Shown one piece after another: positions 1-16,762 of a stretch of 64,000 nt of DNA. Origin of the DNA: Chlorella sorokiniana (lineage: Eukaryota > Chlorophyta > Trebouxiophyceae > Chlorellales > Chlorellaceae); NCBI GenBank assembly GCA_025917655.1, contig CP084619.1:1550001-1614000 (forward strand). Reading direction: 5' to 3'. The first letter of the stretch is position 1, and every line of letters begins with the position of its first letter. The notes beneath the pieces are model-generated. The model saw nothing but the letters and a program-made list of their open reading frames with translations. It searched no databases and was not told the origin of the DNA. Position numbers and translations under genes: made by a program.

Positions 1-504
1 GGCTCCAGGGCAGCGGAGCGGCTGGGGTAGGCCGGCAGCTGGCAAACGCAGCTGCCCTGCGCATGGCAGGGACACCTTGGGTGGATGCCACTCAGTACAG
101 CGACTCTGCGGGAGAGGCGGCGCTGGAGCAGGCTGGGCAGCAGGGTGGTGAAGGTGCAGCGGCCGGCAGCTGCAGTGCGGGCTACCGCATGGCAGGGGGT
201 TGATGAGCTGTATGCGGAAGGGTACTGGGCGGATGGCGACGGGCCTCCAACCGGATCACACCTGGCCAGCGCGCTTGCCGCCGCGGCGCTCCTGCTCATC
301 CCGCTGGCTGGTGAGGGAGGACCCACCAGCATCACGGCTGCTCTGTACGTAGCCAGCGTGCAGCAGGTGCTGTTGCAGGGTAGCACCGCTGTTTTGCAAG
401 CCTAAGCGTAGCCAGCTCCCGCCCCTGCAGGCTGGCAACTGGGAAGATCATGGTCACGCAGGCAGCAGCGCAGGCAGGCTGATGCACGGCGCCCTCAGCA
501 GGCT

Positions 505-1703
505 GTGCGCAGCCCTGCTCGCCGTACGCAGCACTCACGGCGCCAGCATGGAGGCAAGCGCGCCGCCCAGGGTGCTGCCTTTGACGGAGGTGGCAAGATA
601 GAGGCCACCCTGACACGCCTTCATTCGGCTGATTCCTCCATTAGCAGCCAGCAGGGCCAGAGCAGCTGCCCTCCATCCAGCAGCCAGCAGCAAGCTGAGG
701 CCGTGGCCAGCGGAAACGAGGTGGATGGCAGCAGCAGCGCACATTCCACCCAGGACAGCGCAACTGATGAGCTTGCCGTGCCTTTGCATCGGGACGATGC
801 AGCAACGGCCGCTCCAGCCCAGGTGGCGCTGGAGCATGCCATGTCAGCAGCTCCATCCCAGGAAGAGCTGCCTCCTCCCAGCGCGCCGACAGGGCAGCAG
901 GCTGGCTTTGCGGGAGTGACCGTGTCAGCTGAGGAGGAGCGCCCCAGCTGCAGCGCAGCAGGCGCTCTGCAGCCAGCAGCCCCCTCGCTGGGCAGCACAG
1001 CGGACGTTCCAGGGGACCACGGCCTTGCCGCCCTCCAATCACCAGCAGCTGGTGGCTCAGATGAGCAGGGATGTGCACCAGCTGCCGACCCCACTGCACC
1101 ACCAGGCTGCCTGCAGCTGCCCACCGCCAGCGAGCTGCTGGCCGCCATGGTGGCAAAAGATCATGCTGCTGAGCTGGCCCAGCTCGAAGTGTCCACCCCA
1201 ACAGACGGCAACGCGCTTGTCGACTTGCTTCTGCGGGGGCGCAGAACCTTCCCCTGGAGAGCGCCTGAGTGGCGTTGAGCCCATGGGCAGCGAGTTACAG
1301 GCAGCACCCTCTGTGCACGGCTCAGCAGACCACCCAGAGCCCAGCACGCCCCCCGCTCGGCACTCCTGCCAGCCACTTCTACACCCGCCGCATCTGCTCC
1401 TGCGCCGCGTGCTCCGGCTGACCCCCATGCTGGACCTTGGCGACGGAGGGCACCGAGACCCCGGCATCGCCAGCAGCTCTCCTATCAGCCGCTGCAGGTT
1501 CAGCTCAGGGGGCCTGCGCTGCCGCAGAGGTGGAGGCCGAGTGCGTTGTGTGCTGGGAGGCGTCTCGCCAGGTGGTGCTCATCCCCTGCGGCCACGTGGC
1601 GCTGTGCCGCCGCTGCGCCGACCATCTCATGGCCACGCCGGAGCCGCTGTGCCCTGTGTGCCGCCGCGGAGTGTCTTTTGCCCAGGCATTTTTTGTTGCT
1701 TGA
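505..1703 (+). CDS. C3HC4 RING-finger protein (putative E3 ubiquitin ligase)
   Basis: The last 60 codons encode a complete C3HC4 RING: a CVVC pair, then CGHVALC, then CRRC, then CPVC, ending FAQAFFVA and a stop at 1701-1703. A RING at the extreme C terminus is typical of stand-alone E3 ligases, so the inferred role is ubiquitin transfer with unknown substrate. Upstream, 505-1278 is open and very rich in Ser, Ala, Gln and Pro, so it is probably disordered. That frame does not run into the RING frame. The coding sense passes through two other frames near a five-G run at 1235-1239 and again before 1530, which means either missed introns or base errors. The true start is unresolved. An open stretch at 85-405 may be an upstream exon, and the gene could begin before the window. 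The RING is certain; the rest is weak. Confidence 0.6.
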
Positions 1704-1906
1704 TGGCCTTGGCTGTCGTGGCTGATGCTTTGCTTGCTGATATGCTTGATACCTTTTGACATAGACTCAGTTTGCCAGCACATGCTGTGGTTGCCATTTG
1801 TTACATTGAATGCGTTTGTAACTGTTTGCACGTTTGTTGACAGACGAGAGATGCCTTGGATGAATGAATCAAAAATACTGGCTGGAATGCAGGCCCGAGG
1901 CTGGCC
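1704..1906. other. Short convergent intergenic gap
   Basis: About 200 bp between the ends of two genes on opposite strands. It is T-rich and less GC-rich than the flanks, as expected of 3' untranslated sequence. No feature was recognised. Confidence 0.5.
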
Positions 1907-4570
1907 TCACAGGGCGCTGTCGGCCGCGCGCATGGCTGCCACCGCTGCCTCCAGCACGTAGGCCCAGTGAGTCCAGTGGGTGCCTCCCTGGCAGTAAACC
2001 ACGTAGGGCGGGCGGATGGGGCCGTCCGCACTCAGCTCGGCTGTGGATCCGTCGATGAAGGTGCCGTCGGCAAAGATCACCTCATCATGGTACCCGGGGT
2101 CACGCCTGCACAGGGAGAAAGGGGAGGAGGGCAGGGAGGGAGACAGGCAGGCTCAGAGCTCAGCGGCAGCCACACGGCGAGGCCGGGCGAGAACCGCGCA
2201 CGGCGAAGCGGGGGCGGGCGGCATGGGCGTGACGGGAGGCGCCTTGCCGCTGTGCTGGCTGCCCGCCAGCCGCGCTGCCGCCCACCGGGGACTGGCTGGA
2301 TGTAGGAGCCGATGGGGCAGCACTGCTGCACCGCGCGGCAGAAGGCCACCATGCGCTCCTTGCTGCCCAGCTCCACGGCTGCAGGGGGTGCAAGGGGGGC
2401 AGGAAGGGGAGGTGTCGTGTGGGTGGTGGGTGGGTGGGTGGGGCGTCATGGGCAGCCGCACTAGAAACAGGCAAGCATCTGGCTGTTGCTGCATATGACT
2501 GGCTGGCGCTGAGTGGTGTCTTCAAGGGCTAGGTGCAGGGCCCACCCGTGATGAAGGACCAAGGGCTGCAGGGGCCTGGGGCCGGAATGACGGCAAACCC
2601 TTCCGCGCCAGCACCTCAGCCGCCAGCCGCCCGCCCTTCAACGCCTCTCCCACCATCTGGGGCGCCAGCCACAGGCCTGTGGGAGCGGGCGGTTGGCACA
2701 GCACAGCCACGCAGCAAGAGATGTCACTTGAGGTGCTTCAGGCTGGGTTGTGCTGAGCCATGCGGGAGGGTCTGGGGTTTCGGCGGCAGCAGGGCACGCA
2801 GGAGGCCCCTCCCTGGCAGAAAGGAAGCTTCTGCGCCCACCCTGGAACATGAGGCGCAGCGTCTCGCCGGGCACGCAGCCTGCATCCATGCCGATGCCGG
2901 GGGCGGTGAGGCGCGCCACAGCCCGCTCCACCAGGTCGGCCCGCCCGGCGACGTAGCCGCCGCCTGTCACGATCGTACCACCGCCGTTCTTGATCAGGCT
3001 GCCCATGCAGAGGTCGGCACCGACCTGCTTGTGTGTGTGGTGGGGAGTGAAAATGTGACGGTTGGCGGGAGTGGTGTTGGAAGCTGCCGATTGAAAGGCA
3101 GTCAATCAGGGAGCAGGGCTGGAGCTCTGTGAATCGTAGTCTGGAACGCTCGCCTCCAACCCTCCTGGCTGCAGCCCCACCGCCAGTGCAAGCGCAGAGG
3201 GCAAGGCGGGACAGGCTAGACGCCGCGCCAGCGCCAGGCGGGGCTGCAGCCCGGACCGCAGGCGCACGCAGCAGCCTTCAAGGGTCCAGTCCCCGGGCGT
3301 TGTGCAGCCTCGGCTCACCGCCGGCGGCTCCCTCGTGTCTGTGAACTCGCCGTAGCAGTTGTCCACCGCCACGATGACGTCGGGGTTCTGGGCCTTGATG
3401 GCCGCCACCGCGCGCCCAATCTCCTCCAGTGTGAGTGTGGGGCGCAGCGCGTAGCCGCAGGAGCGCTGCACCAGGGCCACCCGCGTCTCTGCAAGGGGGG
3501 CCGCGGCGGGCGGGCGGCAAGCCTGGAGGAGAGCAAAGAGATTACGTGGCAGCTGCGGGGCCGGTGCTGTGAAAGAGCGGCGTGGGAAACGGTGCATGCA
3601 TGTGGGGTTTGCCGTTTTACGGTTGGCAACAGCTCAGCCCTTTTGCAGGGAGGGTGCCCCTGCTAGGCGCACATGTACTCTTGGCCCGCAGCCAGCACAC
3701 TCACCCCAGCGGGCAGCCAGCCTTCCCAACCCCCTCCCCCGGCGCCTCCCCCAGCCAGGCACGGCAGGCAGCCCCAGCCCCCACCTGGCCGCACGGCTGT
3801 GGCCAACGCTTCCCAGTCGATGGAGCCCGAGGGGGCGAGCTCCACCTTGCGGTAGCCCACGCCCCAGTCCGCCAGGCTGCCGATGCCGGGGTTCCCGCAG
3901 CCCAATCACCTCCTCCAGCGTGTCGTAAGGGCTGCCAGCCACCGCCAGCAGCTCGTCCCCAGGCCTGCAGCAGGGCAGGCGCAGGGCAGCTGGGCCGCGT
4001 CAGGGCAGACACGCGGCCAAGCCGGCGTGAGGCCCCAAGCTGGCCCCGCTGTGCCGCAAAGCGCTGCTTCACGCCGCCGCCAGCCCTCACCTTAGGCAGC
4101 CGAAGAGCGCGGCGCTGATGGCGTGCGTGCCGGACACAAACTGGATGCGCACGGCGGCCGCCTCCGCGCCCATCACCTCCGCCACCACCTCGTCCAGCGC
4201 GGCGCGGCCCAGGTCGCCGTGACCGTACCCCGTGCTGCCCGCAAAGTGGTGGGGCCCGATGCGGTGCCGCCGCATCGCCTGCTGCACGCGCTTCAGGTTG
4301 GCGTGCACCATGCGGTCGATGCCGTCGAACAGCGGGCGCGCGTCGGCGGCAGCCGCCCACACCAGGTCAGACGCCTCCACCCGCGGCTCCGCGCCCTGCT
4401 GCTGCTCCGCGGCAGAGTCTAGGACAGCTGTCGCTGCTGCGGCGCTGCTGCTGCCCGCCAGCTCGGCGGTGGCCCACTTGGCGCGGTTGGCGCTGCGACC
4501 CTCGCCAGCCGCCGCCACGGAGCGGCGGGCTGGCGGGGGGCCGCAGGCGCACTGGCGCGCAATGTGCTGG
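1907..4570 (-). CDS. PLP-dependent Met gamma-lyase-like / aluminium-resistance (YnbB-type) protein
   Basis: About nine exons read from high to low coordinates. The first clear exon (to about 4087) has the family signature HFAGSTGYGHGDLGR, then VSGTHAISAALFGCLR. Next come PYDTLEEVIG, a block with NCYGEF (about 3350), then GSLIKNGGGTIVTGGGY (about 2950), which carries the expected PLP-lysine region. The last exon ends in the THWTHWAYVLEA block and a stop at 1907-1909. This is the Pfam Met_gamma_lyase (aluminium resistance) family, fold-type I PLP enzymes common in bacteria and algae; the true substrate is unclear. The main frame has no ATG near 4518, but the upstream reading is Arg/Ala-rich like a transit peptide, so a short first exon around 4570-4660 or a plastid/mitochondrial leader is likely. 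The family call is secure; the 5' end is not. Confidence 0.85.
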
Positions 4571-4968
4571 TCCTAGAGACGTGGCATGCTGTTTTAGATG
4601 CCCCACAAGCCCCGCTGCGGCTGGGCTGCTCATTTTGGTGGGTTTTAGATGGAGAAGTTCGGAAGAAGAGCAGCATGCGTTGCCCACGCCTCAATTAAGT
4701 TAACTGTGTGTATTATGGATTGAAACAGTAGTATCTTAATAAACTTTGGTTTTGATAGTCAGTTCGCGATGCTGTGCTGCGGCTTGCACAGGGCGCCAAG
4801 CGTCTGATCCCAAGAAGCTGACAGTCTCGATGTCGCTCGCATCGTGTAACATCCATCGATTATTAACTAATCTGCGTTCACGGCGCTTATGCAGCAAGAG
4901 CGCGCTTCAATCATTGTCGCTGCTGCGGTTCAATGGCTACCGTTATAATCTAATTGCAGTTTTGCATC
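4571..4968. other. Divergent promoter region
   Basis: About 400 bp between the 5' ends of the PLP-enzyme gene (-) and the helicase gene (+). From about 4690 it is clearly more AT-rich than the surroundings, with several TTAAT/TTATAAT-like patches, and is the likely shared promoter. A non-coding first exon of either gene could lie here. Confidence 0.4.
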
Positions 4969-10228
<5,260 letters not shown>

Positions 10229-10646
10229 GCGCAGTTGCTCCTCGGCTTGGTGGAACGCAGTGGCCCTTGCTTCTGACTGACTGACAGCACTTGACTGCTC
10301 ACGCCCATTGATTGCTGCCTTGTCTCGATGCCCTTGTCTTCTTGTACTGCTGTATACGCAACGCTATCATTTAGCAAAGGAAAAGGTACAGGAATGCCAG
10401 CTCTGTTGTCAGGTTCCTCTCAGCACAACATGGAGATGGGACAAGCAAAAACTGCACCACCCCTGCGCAGTAATGCTGCGGTGGGCTGATGTGTCAAGCG
10501 CAGTGGTAAATTAGAAAAGCAGGCAATGCGCAAAAGCATCACAAGGGTTGAGTTCTTGGTTTATTTGAGGGTCGGCAAGTGCCGTATCAACACTGGCCGT
10601 TGCCCTCCCCTCGCTGTGATGCAGCGGCTTGTCATGAGTTAGCAGC
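10229..10646. other. Convergent intergenic region
   Basis: About 420 bp between the 3' ends of the helicase (+) and the acetate transporter (-). AT content rises here. No gene, repeat or clear TGTAA polyadenylation signal was found. Confidence 0.5.
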
Positions 10647-11935
10647 CTACGCTTTGCTGTCGCCCGACTCGGTATCGGTATCCATGAACCGCTTGGTGCC
10701 AAAGTCGCCCAGGCTGACCTTGTTGACGGGCTTGAGAGGGAAGACGGGCAGGATCTGCATGCCGTACACGTCCTTCATCAGGGCAGCTGTGCCGTCGTAC
10801 AGTGCGGTGGCGGCCACCATGAAGCCCCAGCCGCCGGCAAACTTGGTCAGGGTGGCGCGGGCCTCGCCCTCGCCCACGCCGCCGGCCAGGAACCAGAAGA
10901 GCATTGCCAGGGACAGGAAGAGCCAGGAGGTCACAAGAGTGGTGTGGAACGTGCACAGCCACATCAAAAAGGTCTGCAGGCGCAGCGGGGCGTGGGTGAA
11001 GGGCAGCATGTCAGAAGGTGGGATGGCTGCGACTAAACTCAAACCGCAGCTGGGAAGACAGCGTTGGCAAGCAGGGGCCCCTGATGTCTGCCGCCACTGG
11101 TCAGGCGGCTGCCGCCACTGGGCACGCGTCGCTCACCAGGATGCCCCACAGCGTCAGCATCAGCCGGTCGCCCTTGGTGGGGCTGGGTTCAAACACGCCG
11201 CTGGAAGTCAGAGTGGTATAAATGGCCAGGGACATCCAGAATGAGCCATAGCTGCGGCAGAGGGACAGACGTGAAGACGACATGTCAGCTGCCAGCTGCC
11301 ACTTCATCCACAAGGCATGCTGGGACTTGCAAATTTTCAGCCGGCATGGGAATTGCAGGGAAGCTCACGTGCAGAAAGCCACGGTGCCAAAGGTGTTGCG
11401 GCGCTGGTACTCCAGTATTCCGGCGACAAACTGCGCCAGGCCGCCAAAGAAAAACCAAAGCTCATGGCAAGCTGGCCGGTCGCGCCCTCGACAAGCCCAG
11501 ATTTGGTGCCAGATACCATAGCAACCGTCAGGGCGAAACCATAGAGGCCCAGGGGTGCTGCAACGGGAGGATGGCACGACAGCCAGCTGAGGAGGCTTCC
11601 GAAGCCGAAGGGAGTCGGCGGACTCTTGCGGCAGTTCCGTGACAGCGGCGGCGTGGGTGTGCTGCCAACCCAGGCGGTTTCACGGCTGTCTGCCGACGAA
11701 CTACAAACCGCTTCAGCTAGTAGATGAGCAAAAGAGAATCAAGAAGCCCTGCCTGCCTCGCAACCCAAAGCCTGTCACCGCATCCCACAATTCTGGCTTG
11801 CCGGCTTGCACTGACAACAGGATGCCCACCAGGATTAGCGGTTGCTGGATTGAGCTTGATTCCATCATCCTGGAGGTGCTGCAAGCGCTGTGCCAGGAGA
11901 GCGATGGGATCAAACTTTGTGTCTATTGGCGCCAT
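10647..11935 (-). CDS. GPR1/FUN34/YaaH (SatP) family acetate transporter
   Basis: About five exons from ATG 11935 to the stop at 10647-10649. The signature NPAPLGLYGFALT is formed by splicing (exon 1 ends in NPG, the next begins at about 11560). Then come hydrophobic segments: the SFG-FFFGGLAQFVAGILEY block (about 11440), GSFWMSLAIY (about 11240), LMWLCTFHTTLVTSWLFLSL (about 10950) and a last helix, making about six membrane spans. Family members carry acetate/succinate with protons, and algae often have several. Soluble ends include an acidic C-terminal tail. One frame jump sits in the five-A run 11450-11454 (five T on the coding strand; six would keep the conserved frame), probably a base error. 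The location is probably a plasma or organelle membrane. Confidence 0.9.
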
Positions 11936-12312
11936 GCTTAGTTTCGGAGGAGGTGGTTGCAGCGGGTTATGGCAGCGCAGAGTGGATGTAAGCTAAGCGA
12001 AGCGTGAAAGAGGGCATACAGCGGTGTCACTCGTGCCTGGAACCAGCGGGGCGAGCGAAAATCCTCAGAATCTATGATTGTGCCATGGTAGAGTGACTGG
12101 AATTCAGGTGAAGACAATCCACAGAGCGCCGGTTGTGGCAAGACGTTGTGCACACTCTTAGCAGCGCAGAGCCCTGGAGAATACTGCAGAAACAGTGTGG
12201 GGAGCCCACGTTTGAGTGACCCAACAAAAATCATAATCACAAGGCCAACCTCAAGTTCACAAATAAGCTCTACAAAGAAAGGGGGGATGCAGGTAGGGGT
12301 CGAGCAGCATGC
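11936..12312. other. Intergenic region between two minus-strand genes
   Basis: About 375 bp upstream of the transporter and downstream of the first rhodanese gene. It is the likely transporter promoter. Nothing specific was recognised. Confidence 0.4.
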
Positions 12313-12952
12313 TCAGTGATGCCGCTGGATGCTGCCTTCGGTGGGCAGCGCCTGGTCCGCCCAGTTTGCCAGGCCTCCTTCCAGGTTGACCACCTGCTTG
12401 AAGCCGCAGGATGCCAGGCGAGATGCGGCCTCGCCGCCTCGCCGCCCATGAGCACAAGTGGTCACCACAGCAGTGTCCGGGGTCACCTGCGCTTTGACCT
12501 GCGCCATGAGGTAGCGATGGGGCTGGTTGGAGAAGAGCTGGCCATCTGACTGTCAGCATCTCCAATTCCTGGCTGGAGAAGGAGCGAGCCAGGGTGCAGC
12601 AGGGCGGCCCCGGTCACCTGCTCATCAAAGTCGGGGTTGGGGACGTAGCCGCCGCTGCCATCAGATAGCTTGATGGGGATGTTGATCGAACCAGCCACTG
12701 AGCCCTTGGCATATTCTTCAGGCGTCCTGCACAGCACCGAGAACGACAGTCTGGTACATTGCGTGCCTCTAGCACAACAGGTCACCTCTGGTCGGCGACG
12801 AGCGCCGGCGACCGCTAGGGTGGTCACGCCGGCTTGCAGTGTTCCCTGCGCTCCCAGCAAGCTCACCGAACATCGATCAACTTATGACCTCCCTCGATGA
12901 GCTCCTTCGCCTCAACGGGTTGCACGGTGGGAACAGACGGCTGCGCGGACAT
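12313..12952 (-). CDS. Single-domain rhodanese (sulfurtransferase) 1
   Basis: Three exons. Exon 1 runs from ATG 12952 (MSAQPSVPTVQPVEA...) to LIDVR. Exon 2 has TPEEYAKGSVAG...NIPIK...NPDFDEQ. Exon 3 begins SDGQLFSNQPHRY and contains TCAHGRRGGEAA, whose Cys starts the six-residue CxxxxR active-site loop, then NLEGGLANWADQALP and the stop at 12313. Rhodaneses move sulfane sulfur through the active-site Cys; plant single-domain forms include senescence-linked plastid proteins. Here the N terminus is short, so a cytosolic location is likely. The first intron interrupts the Arg codon after DV (phase 2) and the second follows Gln (phase 0). The two other rhodanese genes in the window share both positions, which marks them as paralogues. 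Confidence 0.88.
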
Positions 12953-13348
12953 GGTTTCGGGCCCCTATATCTGAAACTGTTATCGAAAGCGCTGACTGGA
13001 ACCGCCTGAGCGATTTGAACAGCACGCGCCGTGCGCGCTGATGTGCCAGCATAATGTGAGATGTGCCGGCAGGACGCCAGCTGCCACTGCCCAGCTGCCG
13101 TTTCAACACAAAGTATTGACGTGAGCAGACACTAAAGATGTTCCCATGAACCAACCAAGAACTTTCAGGCCATGGTACGCACTAATGGGTCACCCACGAT
13201 TGCTGAGCGCAGCTTGCGCGCGTGGGGTGGGGTCCTCATGCCTCGACAGGCAAGCTGGCACCCGTCCACGCTGCAAATTTGCAGGCAAAGGAAGACGGGT
13301 TGAGACAGAAAAGACAGGCTTGGAAACTGCCAGGGATGATGCCCCTGT
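12953..13348. other. Intergenic region between rhodanese 1 and 2
   Basis: About 400 bp holding the promoter of rhodanese 1 and the 3' end of rhodanese 2. No coding or repeat structure was recognised. Confidence 0.4.
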
Positions 13349-14119
13349 TCATGCAGACAGCCCCCAGCACCCAGGGATGCTGCCTGCAACCAGTTCATAA
13401 GCAAGGTCCCGCAGCGCACCCATGAAGCCGCCCTCCACGTTAGTCACATTGCTGTAGCCTGCATCCGCCAAGATTTTGGACGCCACCCGCTGCGCTTGCC
13501 AGACTGGCAGCCCACGCAGAGTGGGACGCTTTTATCAGGGAAGGCGGCCTCAAACTGCGGAACAACGGCGGCAACACACGCATGTCAGCTGGTACATCAG
13601 CATGACGTCACGACAAATGCCTCGACTTTTGCGCAGGCAGATCACCAAAAACAGGACATGAGGCGCCGGCCGCGCCAGCAGCCCTGCCTGCTGCAGGAAG
13701 TCTGGGTTGGGAACCATGGCGCTGCCCTGCTTCACCATCACGGGCACGTTGGCAGCGCTGGGGACGTGTCCTGCAGCATACTCCTCAGACGTCCTGCAGC
13801 AAGCATGGCGGCATGATGGGTGTTGAGGCGGCAGCCTCCCAACCAGCAGTGGTCCAGCGTGTTCCCGGTAAGAATGGCAGCACTCCCTTCCACACCAGCC
13901 TCACCTCACATCCACGTATGCAGAGCCCTCCCTCAGAAGACGGCTGGCCACGTTAACATCCACGCTGGCCCATCCCGCCGCGCACGACAGCCTGCTGCCG
14001 CGAACTGGCACGGCGAGAGAGCCGCTGAAGCAGCGATTCGGTGTCCCTCCACGCGATGGAAAGTTTGCAACACGGGCGCTGCTGCGTTGAGCCAGGCTGC
14101 GACAAACACCATCAATCAA
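13349..14119 (-). CDS. Single-domain rhodanese 2, organelle-targeted
   Basis: Exon 1 (about 14119-13908) has a basic, Ser/Ala-rich leader of about 50 residues, then VNVASRLLREGSAYVDVR. Exon 2 carries TSEEYAAGHVPSAANVPVM and NPDFLQQ. Exon 3 carries FEAAFPDKSV, the active-site loop CQSGKRS, AGYSNVTNVEGGFMG and the stop at 13349-13351. The leader suggests plastid or mitochondrial import. No in-frame ATG is visible in exon 1, so the start is non-obvious or in an upstream exon; the stated start is only the open-frame limit. The intron after NPDFLQQ begins GCAGGG, a GC-AG intron. A frame jump follows CQSGKRS at CCC 13486-13488 (coding-strand GGG; GGGG would give the expected GVASKILADAG), probably a base error. 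Confidence 0.82.
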
Positions 14120-14696
14120 GCCACGGATTGAAATATTTCGACATCGTGATCCTGGGTTGCTTTGGGAGCGCAGGTGGAAGCAAGCGGCGGCAAAGGACAG
14201 CGGGGCGGGCGCTGAGAAGGTCTGTGTTCCTGAGAGCGGGCAGCTTGAAAAGTCTCACCTGATTGCCCTGCAAGTGGCATCCCTAGAGGCACAGCACAGG
14301 CGGAGAGCTAGCGGAAGCATGTCTCTCCAACCTAAACCCTGACGTCCCTGTGTAGCTCTGGCTGAGGTGGTTCGCCCGGAGAATTGCTAGCGATGCGACA
14401 TGGTGAAGGCGGAGGACTCTCGAGCGACTGCCAGCTCATCCCAATGCCGGCATGCCACACGTCACGGACCTTTGACGGGCCGCAAGATGCAGCTCGACGA
14501 TGAGCTGTGCGGCAGGTTAACCTTGCCGCCGTGGCTGCTTATGCGCAAATGTACTGGCACTGCTGACTCGCCGCTGTTTTCCGTCACGGCCTTACTGTCA
14601 CAGCGTGCGATAGGTTGTGAATACAGTCCGTAGTGAAGTCGAATCCGTTGCACCCGAACAACAGTCCACACAGCAAGGTTCTTCACAGCAGCGCAT
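14120..14696. other. Divergent promoter region
   Basis: About 575 bp between rhodanese 2 (-) and the acyltransferase (+). It may contain the missing first exon of rhodanese 2. No repeat or motif is clear. Confidence 0.4.
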
Positions 14697-16444
14697 ATGC
14701 AAGCGCCGCCACCTGCACGGCTGCCCAGCGTGGAGCAGCTGGCCCGCCCTGTTTCCCAGGCAGGCTCCTGCGGTACCAGCGACACAGGCAACGGGTTGGA
14801 AGAATGCGATGCGGGACTGTCTATGGAAGAGCAGCTGGCTGCCCTGGAGCGCTCGCCGTTCATCGATCTGTCGCACCCGGTGACGCTGTACGAGGCCGTC
14901 AAGCTGGCCCTCATGGCGCCCGTGGTGGCCCTAAAGGCAAGCATGCAGCAGCTACAGGCCCATCTAGACACCTTCAACTCATCGGAAGTAGCCCTCCCAC
15001 AGGCTGCCGGTTTGGTCCGGCCCGCAAGCAGCTCGCTCTTTTGTTGCAACACCCTGCTGTCCCATCCCTGCAGCTCCTCTCCCTGGCCGGCTGTGCTCCG
15101 TTTGCCTGGGCGCTGCTGTGGGTACTGCTCATGGGCCACGTGCCGCAGACCCCCATGGGACGAGTGAGGTGAGCCAGCAGTGCAGTGCCCCCTGGCGCCT
15201 GGCACTGTCATCTCCTGCCGACGATTGCCTCATGCTGGCTGATGTTTGGCGGCCGTGCAGGCAGTTCCTGGTCCGCCACTGGGTGCACCTGTGGGCCCGT
15301 TTCGTGCTGCTGCTGGGCGGCTTCTACCGTGTGAGGGTTTGCGGCTGGGACAACCACAGGGCAGCGGAGCAGTGCAGGTGCGTGCACAGCACCCATCGCT
15401 GCTTCCAGCATGCAGATTGCCATGTGTTGCTACCTGACGGACTCTCCTTTGCTGTGCCTTGGCACTTCAGGGCCATCCTGGTGTTCAACCACCCCTCCTA
15501 TGTGGATGCTGCCGTCATCGCCGCCTTGTTCCAGCCGTCGGGCGTCTCCAAGGCGGGCGTGGCCACAATCCCGTTTGTTGGCCTGTTTGCCGTGGCGCTG
15601 CAGCTGTTCTTTGTGGAGCGGCGTGGAAGCAGCGACCTCAGCAACCGGCACGTCTTGCACGGTGACGCGGTGACGGCCATCGCACAGCGCGCAGCGGACC
15701 GCAGGTGCGCATCACTCGCAACCCTGCGCATCACGGTGCAAGCGCAGGGCACCCCTCTCACCCGATGCCAGCTTAGTTTGAGTGATGTCATGGGGAGCAC
15801 GCCCAGTAGCAGCTGGGCAGCTGCGGTGCTGGTGGGGTGCATCCCACCTCACAGCCCCACCCTGGCTATGTGCCCACAGGTTCCCACTGCTGGCCCTGGC
15901 GCCTGAAGCCACCACCAAGGCAAAGCCCTGCCTGCTCAAGTTCAAGCGGGCGCCTTCACCACCGGCCGCCCTGTCTGCCCAGTGCTGCTGCGCTACCGCT
16001 ACCGGCACTTCAACCCGTCATGGGGCATTGGCAGCACGCCGTTCCATGTGTACCGCCTGCTGGCCCAGCTGGTGAACCACCTGGAGGTGGAGGTGCTGCC
16101 ACCGTACCACCCATCAGGCAAGCTTGATGAAGCCCTTGCCCTCCTGCCAACTGCCTTCCTTCGTACCCTCCGGCTTTGTCGATCACTGCTTCCTGCTTCC
16201 AGACCTGCGAGTCGCCTGCAACGGTTGCTCATGTCAAGGCACTCACCATCGCCCTATGTATGCAGAGAAGGAGCAAGGCGATTGGGGGCTGTATGCGAGC
16301 AACGTGCGGCGGCTAATGTCTGAGCGTCTGGGCGTGCCGTTGGTGGAGGAAGGCCTTGCGGAGGAGCGGCGGCTGGCGCGCATGGGAGTGGGCGTGAACT
16401 TGCGCGGCACGCGCGTGACGCTGCTGAAGCGCAAGGTAGACTAG
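14697..16444 (+). CDS. Lysophospholipid acyltransferase (LPEAT/LPCAT-type, PlsC fold)
   Basis: About seven exons. ATG 14697 opens a soluble N terminus, followed by HPVTLYEAVKLALMAP and a hydrophobic segment AWALLWVLLMG (about 15100). The catalytic motif NHPSYVDA (NHxxxxD) is at about 15490, FFVERRGSSD at about 15610, PEATTK (the PEGT-like motif III) at about 15905 and PVLLRY at about 15980. The protein ends LLKRKVD at 16444. PlsC-fold enzymes transfer acyl groups to lysophospholipids or glycerol phosphates, and the motif order matches plant LPEAT/LPCAT. No calcium-binding EF-hands are seen after the catalytic part, unlike longer members. The frame jumps at GGG 15948-15950, where a fourth G would keep the conserved KFK-to-GAFTTG reading. 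The likely location is ER or plastid-envelope membrane. Confidence 0.9.
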
Positions 16445-16762
16445 TCCAGCTGGTGTGGGGCGACAGAATCAAACGTTAGTCCGCTTGTTTTGTTCAGACA
16501 TGCCCTCGGCCATGTGCAGTGCGAAGTGCCGGGCAGGCATTGAAGGTTGGCCTGTTTGTGCCTTCTTGCGTCTAATCTCCAAACTGTAGCCTTGGGTTGT
16601 GATCATCCGCGAGAACGAGCAGCAAGCCGCTGTAAACCTGTCAACGCTCTGGCCTTTCTTCGGCTGCATGAAGGCTTATCTGCATCAATTGAACGTGCTA
16701 CAAGCTTCGCTGTAAAGATATGCAATGCAACGACCGTAGCCCTCCTTTTCACGTTCACATCA
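16445..16762. other. Intergenic region
   Basis: About 320 bp holding the 3' UTR of the acyltransferase and the promoter of the mS26-like gene. A TGTAA lies at 16631-16635. Confidence 0.4.
16631..16635 (+). terminator. Possible polyadenylation signal TGTAA
   Basis: Green algae use TGTAA as a nuclear poly(A) signal. This one is 187 bp past the acyltransferase stop. Another TGTAA lies near 16711. Confidence 0.3.
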
